This document shows positions 12,534-18,012 of a stretch of 26,211 nt of DNA, piece by piece. The first letter of the stretch is position 1, and each line of letters begins with the position of its first letter. This stretch comes from a virus, in the IMG/VR virus record IMGVR_UViG_3300031857_001193, positions 1 through 26,211 of that record; one strand, written 5' to 3'. The notes under the pieces were generated by a model. It saw only the letters and a list, made by a program, of their open reading frames with translations, made no database searches and was not told the origin of the DNA. Position numbers and translations under genes: made by a program.

Positions 12534-13093
12534 TGATGAACAAATTGAACATTCAGCTTAAAGAGCAAGAGAGTTCACAACACTCGTTTTACTTGCTCAT
12601 GGATGATATATCATTAGCAACTGTGAAGCCAGTAGTTGAATGGATATTTGAAGCAAACTTTGTAGAAGAAAGACCAGATTTATTAAATCTAATCATCTGT
12701 TCTCCAGGTGGTGACTTGAATGCAGCGTTTGCACTGATTGATACAATGAGAGGTTCAGCAATACCAATTCGTACTATTGGATTGGGGCAGATTGCTTCTG
12801 CTGGACTTATGATTTTCATTGCTGGAGATAAAGGGAAGCGTATTCTTACACCAAACACTTCTATTCTGTCACACCAATATTCTTGGGGTGCGTTTGGTAA
12901 AGAACACGAACTATTTGCAACAGTAAAAGAGTTTGATTTAACCACTAAGAAAATGATACAGCATTATAAAAAGTGCACTGGTCTTACGGACGCAAAAATT
13001 AGAGAAGTTCTTTTGCCACCGCAGGACATTTGGTTAAGTCCACTCGAATCTAAAAAGTTAGGACTATGCGATGATGTTAAAGAACTATCTTAA
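12533..13093 (+). CDS. ClpP-like serine protease
   Basis: A 186-residue peptidase of the ClpP/S14 fold. The triad is S89 in GLGQIASAGL, H114 in ILSHQYSWG and D180 in KLGLCDD. The SPGGDLNAAFALIDTM segment (residues 57-72) forms the oxyanion/substrate-strand region. Length is close to mature ClpP. ClpP forms tetradecamers fed by ClpX or ClpA; no phage ATPase partner is seen, so it would need host ClpX or act alone. Aquatic T4-like phages do carry clpP-like genes, sometimes suggested as capsid proteases. Alternative starts are 12533 and 12536; the first overlaps the preceding TAA. Confidence 0.85.
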   Translation: MMNKLNIQLKEQESSQHSFYLLMDDISLATVKPVVEWIFEANFVEERPDLLNLIICSPGGDLNAAFALIDTMRGSAIPIRTIGLGQIASAGLMIFIAGDKGKRILTPNTSILSHQYSWGAFGKEHELFATVKEFDLTTKKMIQHYKKCTGLTDAKIREVLLPPQDIWLSPLESKKLGLCDDVKELS

Positions 13094-13253
13094 GTTTTCT
13101 GGAATGTGGATGGGATTCGTATTGAATCCTTATCATTGGGAGTTTAAGATTCAAAGGATCAAACCTGATGAGTCTAATCCCAAAAATTATGGATTTATGA
13201 TTTCAGTTGGACCATTTTGGGTTCGTGGAGTTATAGATGATGGTACTTGGTAA
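13071..13253 (+). CDS. conserved small phage protein (NPYHWEF)
   Basis: A 60-residue protein overlapping the ClpP end by 23 bases. It is rich in Trp, Phe and Tyr: WMGFVLNPYHWEFKI, then GFMISVGPFWVRGVIDDGTW. This looks like a small beta-sheet domain. I associate the GPFWVRGVI-type ending with small conserved T4-like cyanophage-type proteins. Starts at 13071 and 13074 are equivalent. Function is unknown. Confidence 0.65.
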   Translation: MMLKNYLKFSGMWMGFVLNPYHWEFKIQRIKPDESNPKNYGFMISVGPFWVRGVIDDGTW

Positions 13254-13269
13254 ATTAAAGGAGTTTATT

Positions 13270-13503
13270 ATGCATGATACTGTATTTGTTGTTTCACTAT
13301 TGATCTCGATCGTTACACTTATTGTTTCTGTAGTATTTTATCATTACAGTGAATTGAAATCCGTTGAGAAAAATGTAGAGTCTGCAATCGTTAAGGGAAT
13401 TGACCCTATTGCTGTTCGTTGTGCCTATGCTAATGCACACGATAATGTTTGTATTGCATACGCTGCATCCCATCAAACTGCCCCTGTGAAAACAGGTAAG
13501 TAA
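13270..13503 (+). CDS. single-pass membrane protein
   Basis: A 77-residue protein. The ATG at 13270 is preferred over an upstream ATG at 13237 because AAAGGAG lies 6-8 bases before it. Residues 4-24 (TVFVVSLLISIVTLIVSVVFY) form one membrane span, followed by a helical polar domain with two Cys (RCAYANAHDNVCIAYAA). This resembles small i-spanin-like or Rz-like arrangements only in topology. A 20-base palindrome overlaps its stop codon. Confidence 0.65.
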   Translation: MHDTVFVVSLLISIVTLIVSVVFYHYSELKSVEKNVESAIVKGIDPIAVRCAYANAHDNVCIAYAASHQTAPVKTGK

Positions 13504-13515
13504 GTACTTACTTAC
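13496..13515. repeat. 20-bp perfect palindrome
   Basis: GTAAGTAAGTACTTACTTAC, a perfect inverted repeat without spacer, covers the stop codon (13501-13503) of the preceding gene and lies just upstream of a terminator and promoter P4. Gapless symmetry is more typical of a protein binding site than of an RNA hairpin. Confidence 0.6.
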
Positions 13516-13521
13516 TCGGAT

Positions 13522-13560
13522 AACCCTCTAGGATACAGGCATTCTAGGGGGTTGTCTTTT
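13522..13560 (+). terminator. rho-independent terminator
   Basis: Stem AACCCTCTAG 13522-13531 with CTAGGGGGTT 13544-13553 (one wobble pair), a 12-base loop and a GTCTTTTATT tail. It ends the tmRNA-groES-clpP block. Its tail contains the -35 box of promoter P4. Confidence 0.8.
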
Positions 13561-13580
13561 ATTCCACTTTAGCGTATAAT
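13552..13580 (+). promoter_or_regulatory. sigma70-type phage promoter P4
   Basis: TTGTCT at 13552-13557, a 17-base spacer and TATAAT at 13575-13580. The RNA would start near 13587, with a leader of about 26 bases carrying ATGGAG before the ATG at 13613. The -35 box is built from the last bases of the terminator stem and its tail. Confidence 0.8.
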
Positions 13581-13612
13581 AATCTTATATCGTTGAAATG
13601 GAGTCTTAAATT

Positions 13613-14308
13613 ATGAGTCTGCTTACAGTTGGAAACCCAAAGTTGTTGAAAGGTCAGAAGAAAGGTTATTTGTCTTCAGTCCTGCACTTAGCACCTGCAA
13701 ATTTGTCAGGTAAAGAAGTGTGCCCCAAACGAACAGCTGGTTGCACTGCTGCATGTTTGAACACTGCTGGTCGTGGTGGCATCTTCAAGAAAGGTGAAAC
13801 CACTAATGTGATTCAGCAAGCACGAATTCGTAAGACCAAATCATTCTTCGAAAATCGTCCAGCATTTCTTCTTGAGTTGCTTGTTGAAATTCGTAAGACT
13901 ATTAAGAAAGCAGAAAAACAGGGACTGATTCCTGTCTTCCGTCTTAATGGCACTTCAGATCTCTCATGGGAGAAGTACGAAGTACAAGATGGTAAAAACA
14001 TTTTCCAAATGTTCCCTGATGTGCAGTTCTATGACTACACCAAAGTAAACAATCGTAAAGTAAAGCACATTCCTAACTACCACCTGACTTTCTCTAAAGC
14101 AGATGGCAACGATATGGATGTTCGAATTGCAATATCAAATGGCATGAATGTTGCAGCTGTATTCCACAAAGTGCCAGAGACATATCTTGGTCGTCCAGTC
14201 ATCAATGGTGATGAAACCGATCTGCGTTTCTTGGATCCAAAGGGTGTTATCGTTGGTCTCAAAGCCAAAGGTAAAGCGAAGAAAGATACTTCTGGGTTTG
14301 TCGTTTAA
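13613..14308 (+). CDS. GP88-like conserved phage protein
   Basis: A 231-residue protein with NPKLLKGQKKGYLSSVLHLA near the N-terminus, then CPKRTAGCTAACLNTAGRGG (residues 37-56), a cluster of three Cys, and RLNGTSDLSWE near 121-131. This set matches the 'gene product 88' family first named in mycobacteriophages and common in plasmids and phages. The Cys pattern C-x6-C-x3-C could bind metal or an iron-sulfur cluster. The family has no proven function. It is the first gene after promoter P4 and so likely expressed early or in the middle phase. Basic C-terminus (KAKGKAKKDTSGF). Confidence 0.75.
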   Translation: MSLLTVGNPKLLKGQKKGYLSSVLHLAPANLSGKEVCPKRTAGCTAACLNTAGRGGIFKKGETTNVIQQARIRKTKSFFENRPAFLLELLVEIRKTIKKAEKQGLIPVFRLNGTSDLSWEKYEVQDGKNIFQMFPDVQFYDYTKVNNRKVKHIPNYHLTFSKADGNDMDVRIAISNGMNVAAVFHKVPETYLGRPVINGDETDLRFLDPKGVIVGLKAKGKAKKDTSGFVV

Positions 14309-14323
14309 ATAAGGAGATATATT

Positions 14324-14788
14324 ATGGGTTTAGATATGTACTTATCTGCTAAGAAATACATGAGTAAGTATTTCGATCCAGATGACGCTGATAAGATTAA
14401 GAAGGTCAATGACATCTTTGGTATTGTTGGTATTGAAGATGAAGATTATGGAGCAGAAGAAGTTAAGTTTCGAGTTGCATATTGGCGTAAAGCCAATGCC
14501 ATCCATGACTGGTTTGTTCAGAATGTTCAAGATGGTGTTGATGAGTGTCAAGAAGCATGGGTCAGTCGTGAGCAGTTGCAAGAACTGATTGATATATGCA
14601 AACAAATCATTAGTGTTCCCGAGAAAGCACAAAATTTGCTACCTACACGTAATGGTTTCTTCTTTGGTTCTACTGATTATGACGATTGGTACTTAGATCA
14701 GTTGCAATACACTGTAGATAGGCTAGAGAAGATTCTCCTCGACCCTGCATTTACAAAGGCAGATTTTTATTATCAATCTAGCTGGTAA
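14324..14788 (+). CDS. MGLDMYL conserved phage protein
   Basis: A 154-residue protein beginning MGLDMYLSAKKYMSKY, a signature shared by many uncharacterised phage and bacterial proteins. The central VAYWRKANAIHDWFVQNVQD and FFFGSTDYDDWYLDQLQYT near 109-127 are further conserved blocks. It is acidic and Trp/Tyr rich. The ATG has TAAGGAGAT upstream. The opening recalls the MSLDVYL protein at 2211, and the two may be distant relatives. Function is unknown. Confidence 0.75.
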   Translation: MGLDMYLSAKKYMSKYFDPDDADKIKKVNDIFGIVGIEDEDYGAEEVKFRVAYWRKANAIHDWFVQNVQDGVDECQEAWVSREQLQELIDICKQIISVPEKAQNLLPTRNGFFFGSTDYDDWYLDQLQYTVDRLEKILLDPAFTKADFYYQSSW

Positions 14789-14791
14789 TCC

Positions 14792-14820
14792 TTGCCTTTA
14801 ATTCATAATTGGAGTATAAT
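14792..14820 (+). promoter_or_regulatory. sigma70-type phage promoter P5 (leaderless)
   Basis: TTGCCT at 14792-14797, a 17-base spacer and TATAAT at 14815-14820, placed three bases after a stop codon. Exactly six bases separate TATAAT from the ATG at 14827, so the RNA start is expected at that ATG. There is no Shine-Dalgarno between them. Confidence 0.75.
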
Positions 14821-14826
14821 TATATT

Positions 14827-15174
14827 ATGCAAATGATACATACATCCCTTGGAAAGTCTAAAAAGCGTAAGCAAACAGCCAAGCAACGAGAGTTGCAGGC
14901 ATCATGGGAAGCCATGATGAAGAAGTATGAACCGAAGAAACCTGTGCCTGCACGGAAGGGTGACGGATTTTCATACTCACTTGGAGTACCTGCTCGTCGT
15001 GAGACGCCTAAGATTCCAAGTCTTCCATTTACTGGTGCACCTTGCACTAAGAAAGAGACACCAGTATACACTGGCACTGCCATGAAAGGTATTGGCACGA
15101 TGCACAAGTCGAATGCAGTTCCAATCTTCTCTGACGAACAAGCGATTGAAATTGCAACTATGAGGAGAGGATAA
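14827..15174 (+). CDS. conserved basic phage protein (TPVYTGTAMKGIG)
   Basis: A 115-residue basic protein. The N-terminus (GKSKKRKQTAKQRELQASWE) is a positively charged helix, the middle is Pro/Arg rich, and the C-terminus carries ETPVYTGTAMKGIGTMHKSN followed by AVPIFSDEQAIEIATMRR. That C-terminal block is highly conserved across many unrelated phages. It looks like a disordered basic protein with a short conserved tail motif; function is unknown. The ATG at 14827 is chosen over an upstream TTG because it matches the promoter P5 start; no ribosome site is present. Confidence 0.75.
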   Translation: MQMIHTSLGKSKKRKQTAKQRELQASWEAMMKKYEPKKPVPARKGDGFSYSLGVPARRETPKIPSLPFTGAPCTKKETPVYTGTAMKGIGTMHKSNAVPIFSDEQAIEIATMRRG

Positions 15175-15359
15175 TGAACTACAATCAACCACATCGTCCA
15201 TACAGTAGGATTACCTACAAGGTAGACAATCGAGTTATCATTGATCAACTGTTGGATGACCTTCATACTATTCAACTCGATTATATTGATGAAGCAGTAG
15301 ACAAGTCAGATCTCTCTGATGCTAAAGCAGTGATTCAGTGGATCAAGGAGAAGTTATGA
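15174..15359 (+). CDS. hypothetical small protein
   Basis: A 61-residue protein overlapping the preceding stop (TAATG) with GAGGAGAGG upstream. N-terminal NYNQPHRPYSRITYK is polar and flexible; the rest is two amphipathic helices (VIIDQLLDDLHTIQ and SDAKAVIQWIKEKL). It ends in an ATGA overlap with the next gene. No family is recognised. Confidence 0.65.
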   Translation: MNYNQPHRPYSRITYKVDNRVIIDQLLDDLHTIQLDYIDEAVDKSDLSDAKAVIQWIKEKL

Positions 15360-15556
15360 GTGAGTTCTGTGTTAAATGTTGCGAGAAAGAGTCACAGATA
15401 GAGATATTGAATTCTCGGTTTTACAAAGAGTCGCAGTGTATGCGTGAACGAATTGCCAAATTGCAACGAGAAAACGAAGCACTGATAAATGAGAATGAAC
15501 GACTTGCAATTGATGTTGCATTTTACAAAGGCGACTTGCCTTCCAATATTAATTAA
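15356..15556 (+). CDS. small coiled-coil protein with Cys cluster
   Basis: A 66-residue protein starting at an ATGA overlap; a GTG at 15338 is rejected. The N-terminal EFCVKCCEKE has C-x-x-C-C and could bind zinc, and residues 15-55 form a continuous coiled coil (MRERIAKLQRENEALINENE). The layout of a small metal knuckle plus coiled coil is seen in phage adaptor proteins and regulators, but no family is assigned. The gene end carries promoter P6. Confidence 0.65.
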   Translation: MSEFCVKCCEKESQIEILNSRFYKESQCMRERIAKLQRENEALINENERLAIDVAFYKGDLPSNIN

Positions 15557-15564
15557 GGTATAAT
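15536..15564 (+). promoter_or_regulatory. sigma70-type phage promoter P6 (leaderless)
   Basis: TTGCCT at 15536-15541, a 17-base spacer and TATAAT at 15559-15564. Six bases separate TATAAT from the ATG at 15571, again predicting an mRNA that begins at its start codon. It stands directly before the gp33-gp59-gp32 cluster and likely contributes to its expression. A 5-bp hairpin AAGGC/GCCTT (15528-15542) overlaps the -35 box. Confidence 0.75.
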
Positions 15565-15570
15565 AGCATC

Positions 15571-15789
15571 ATGACTAGAATTGAAAAACAAAATGAACTC
15601 GTCTTGCAAAAGATGAAATTAGATAAATTCTTCTCCATGTACTTGGAAAAGTTTGAAAGACAGATGGATTCAGATAAGACCGATACTCCCATCTGGAAAC
15701 TTTATAAGGCTAAACTTAAAGAGTATGATAAAGTCAGTTACGAAATTAGGGCTAATGAGTATTGGTTAAAGAAGGAACACTATGTTTAA
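15571..15789 (+). CDS. hypothetical helical protein before gp33
   Basis: A 72-residue almost entirely helical, highly charged protein (MTRIEKQNELVLQKMKLDKF...). There is no ribosome site; the ATG lies at the predicted P6 transcript start. T4 has the small DsbA gene in the equivalent position before gene 33, but I see no sequence likeness. It overlaps gp33 by eight bases. Confidence 0.7.
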   Translation: MTRIEKQNELVLQKMKLDKFFSMYLEKFERQMDSDKTDTPIWKLYKAKLKEYDKVSYEIRANEYWLKKEHYV

Positions 15790-15997
15790 AACAGCAAACG
15801 ATTTTTCGATGCATATTGAGCAGATCGTTCGTAATAAAAAGATGTCCTATATGGATGCGGTACTTGACTATTGTAAAGAGAACTATCTTGAGCCAGAAGA
15901 TATCGCATCGTTAATTAACAAATCCCTTAAAGATAAAATCGAAATGAATTTTCGTGAATTAAATTATTTACCAAAACAAGCGCAACTAGATGTCTAA
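15782..15997 (+). CDS. 33: late transcription co-activator gp33
   Basis: A 71-residue protein matching the gp33 type of T4-like phages of aquatic bacteria: KKMSYMDAVLDYCKENYLEP, then EDIASLINKSLKDKIEMNFR and a terminal LNYLPKQAQ. In T4 the equivalent protein binds the RNA polymerase beta flap and links it to the sliding clamp, allowing gp55-directed late transcription. It is shorter than T4 gp33 (112 residues), as usual in cyanophage-type relatives. Gene order gp33-gp59-gp32 supports the call. It implies that T4-type late promoters operate in this phage. Confidence 0.82.
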   Translation: MFKTANDFSMHIEQIVRNKKMSYMDAVLDYCKENYLEPEDIASLINKSLKDKIEMNFRELNYLPKQAQLDV

Positions 15998-16193
15998 AAT
16001 TTGGATTGATATACTATTAGTTTTGATGTTTATTGGTGCAGTTACTGCACTGGTACTTTCTTTTAATAAAATAGTACCTGCGGGTAAATGGTATGATTGT
16101 ACTATCTCAGAAATATCTCCCGACTTCCCTCCGCAAGTAAGAGAAGAGTGTCGCAAACTTCGTAGTGAAGCATATAAGAATGGACGGATTTAA
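15990..16193 (+). CDS. small single-span membrane protein
   Basis: A 67-residue protein with one N-terminal membrane segment (IWIDILLVLMFIGAVTALVL) and a polar C-terminal part with two Cys (WYDCTISEISPDFPPQVREE, then CRKLRSEAYKNGRI) probably in the periplasm if the N-terminus stays inside. It is inserted between gp33 and gp59 and overlaps both. A similar short membrane protein occupies this place in some T4-like cyanophages. No function is known. Confidence 0.7.
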   Translation: MSKIWIDILLVLMFIGAVTALVLSFNKIVPAGKWYDCTISEISPDFPPQVREECRKLRSEAYKNGRI

Positions 16194-16791
16194 AGCATAT
16201 CGTTACTACCTAGCGATTAAACTTCACTTCACCACCGATAAATTTAATGTGTTCCAGAATCGTGGAAATGTTCGTGGTACTCGTGAAGCATTTAATGCTA
16301 GAAATGATAGATACATATTCGAGAAGTTAGCAAACAAATACTCAGATGATAAAGATATCATTCAGTTCTTTGTTGCCAACTTTGCATATGGTAGCGATAA
16401 TGCAATCTATGCTGGGCAGGAAGCAGAAGAAAACTATACAGAATGGATTCGTAGGAAACAGAGTATTACAAAGATAGTCATAGATGATCTCGCAAAACTC
16501 TTAACCTACGTTGAAACTAACAGACTAAAACACACAGCACTTTTTGAATTTACTGATAACGAATACCCTGTTGCATTGAACATGTTTGTTGGTGGTAAAC
16601 TTGCAATAGAAACACTAAGAATCATTGATGACTTTACAGGTATTATTGATAAGTGGAAGGAAAATCTATCGGTAAAATATATCTGGGAAAACGAGATGCG
16701 TCGGATTACAAAGTTGACTGGCTTTGTTAAATACGATAAACTAAAGGTAGAAAAAATCTTTAATCACTTCTTAGAAGAAGTTGCAAACTAA
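16180..16791 (+). CDS. 59: gp59 helicase loader
   Basis: A 203-residue protein starting MDGFKAYRYYLAIKLHFTTD; the ATG at 16180 is preferred over a GTG at 16165. The FKAYRYYLAIKLHF opening, the RNDRYIFEKLANKY segment near 47-60 and the C-terminal IFNHFLEE fit gp59 of T4-like phages. T4 gp59 (217 residues) loads the gp41 helicase onto gp32-coated forks and coordinates replication with recombination. Position between gp33 and gp32 is the same as in T4, which strengthens the assignment. It overlaps the membrane-protein gene by 14 bases. Confidence 0.85.
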   Translation: MDGFKAYRYYLAIKLHFTTDKFNVFQNRGNVRGTREAFNARNDRYIFEKLANKYSDDKDIIQFFVANFAYGSDNAIYAGQEAEENYTEWIRRKQSITKIVIDDLAKLLTYVETNRLKHTALFEFTDNEYPVALNMFVGGKLAIETLRIIDDFTGIIDKWKENLSVKYIWENEMRRITKLTGFVKYDKLKVEKIFNHFLEEVAN

Positions 16792-16793
16792 TC

Positions 16794-17027
16794 ATGGGTA
16801 AGACTTACAAGAAACCTAATCATCGTTATGATGATGAGCAATCCAGTGGGCGATCTGGAAAACATACCAAACACTCTAATAATAAAAAGGGTGGAGGTAT
16901 GAAAACGCTAAATAGTTATGTTGAAGAAGATTATGAATTTGATGATTACGATCCATTTGATGATGCGATTGAAATTAGTGATGACATAACAATTGAACAT
17001 ACTAAAGATACAAACGATACTCCGTAA
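16794..17027 (+). CDS. conserved phage protein (GRSGKHTKHSN)
   Basis: A 77-residue bipartite protein: a basic N-terminal half with GRSGKHTKHSNNKKGGGMKT and an acidic C-terminal half with YVEEDYEFDDYDPFDDAIEI. It is likely disordered. I recognise the GRSGKHxKHSNN...GM(R/K)TLN(N/S)YVEED arrangement as conserved just upstream of gp32 in T4-like phages of aquatic bacteria. The acidic half resembles gp32-type acidic tails and might interact with replication proteins; this is inference. Confidence 0.72.
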   Translation: MGKTYKKPNHRYDDEQSSGRSGKHTKHSNNKKGGGMKTLNSYVEEDYEFDDYDPFDDAIEISDDITIEHTKDTNDTP

Positions 17028-17044
17028 ATACGAAAGGAAATACA

Positions 17045-17959
17045 ATGGATATTCAAACTCTACGCAAAATGCGTAACTCTGACTTCGGTCAAATCTCTCA
17101 AGCATTCGATAAGATTGCAAATCCCCAAACAGAAACTAAGTCTTATGCCGATGATCGCTTTTGGCGATTGGAAGGTGATAAGGCAGGTAATGGTACAGCA
17201 ACCATTCGCTTTCTGCCACGTGTAGAAGGTGACGATCTGCCATGGGTTCGCATTTTCAGTCATGGTTTCCAAGGACCAACTGGAAAGTGGTACATCGAAA
17301 ACTCTTTGACCACTCTTAGTGAAAATGATCCAGTTGGTGAACTAAACACTCAACTCTGGAACAGTGGTTCCGAAGCAAACAAAGAAATTGCACGTAAACA
17401 AAAGCGTAAACTTTCTTTTATTGCTAACATTCTTGTTGTCAGCGATCCTAAGCATCCTGAGAATGAGGGTAAAGTATTCTTGTTTAAGTTTGGCAAGAAA
17501 ATCTTTGATAAGATTATGGACAAGGCTCGTCCGACTTTTGAAGACGAAAAGCCAGTGAATGTTTTTGATCTGTGGGAAGGTGCGAACTTTAAACTTCGCA
17601 TGCGTAAGAAAGATGGCTATGCGAACTATGACGAATCTGTGTTCACTGATCCATGTGTAGTTTCTGATGATGAAAACTCTCTGTTGAAGATTGTTTCTGC
17701 TCAGAATAAACTTTCTGAATTCACCGATCGTAAAAACTTTAAGTCTTACGATGAGTTGAAGAAGAAACTCAACGAGGTTCTTTCTGGTGATAGTTTTGCG
17801 AGTAAGTCTGCTGCTGAAATTGCAGAAGATGAAGATCGTCCAGTTGCCTCTGCACCTAAGATGGCATCTAAACCTGCACCAGCACCAAAGTCATCATCAG
17901 TTGATGATGATGACGATGATGTTATGTCTTACTTTGAGAAGATTGCGAAAGAAGACTAA
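17045..17959 (+). CDS. 32: gp32 single-stranded DNA-binding protein
   Basis: A 304-residue SSB of the T4 gp32 type that coats ssDNA in replication, repair and recombination. The basic N-terminal cooperativity segment (LRKMRNS), the OB-core block DPKHPENEGKVFLFKFGKKI near residues 137-156 and the acidic tail ending DDDDDDVMSYFEKIAKED are clear. The T4 zinc ligands (His plus three Cys) are replaced by a Cys-free loop, NSLTTLSENDPVGELNTQLW, as in cyanophage-type proteins. AAAGGAAAT precedes the ATG. The linker before the tail is Ala/Pro/Lys rich. It ends the rightward block before a bidirectional terminator. Confidence 0.95.
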   Translation: MDIQTLRKMRNSDFGQISQAFDKIANPQTETKSYADDRFWRLEGDKAGNGTATIRFLPRVEGDDLPWVRIFSHGFQGPTGKWYIENSLTTLSENDPVGELNTQLWNSGSEANKEIARKQKRKLSFIANILVVSDPKHPENEGKVFLFKFGKKIFDKIMDKARPTFEDEKPVNVFDLWEGANFKLRMRKKDGYANYDESVFTDPCVVSDDENSLLKIVSAQNKLSEFTDRKNFKSYDELKKKLNEVLSGDSFASKSAAEIAEDEDRPVASAPKMASKPAPAPKSSSVDDDDDDVMSYFEKIAKED

Positions 17960-17981
17960 TCGTCTATACTTCGCTACATAA

Positions 17982-18012
17982 AAAAGGGGATCTTCGGATC
18001 CCCTTTTGTTTT
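17982..18012. terminator. bidirectional rho-independent terminator
   Basis: An 11-bp stem AAAAGGGGATC 17982-17992 / GATCCCCTTTT 17997-18007 capped by a stable TTCG tetraloop, followed by GTTTT on the + strand and a T6 run on the - strand. It lies between gp32 and the leftward tape-measure-like gene and serves both. Confidence 0.92.

Noticed and set aside
16905-16912. CTAAATAG as a late promoter before gp32
   Set aside because: It lies inside a coding region (codons for TLNS), and the match to the CCTAAATA box is partial.
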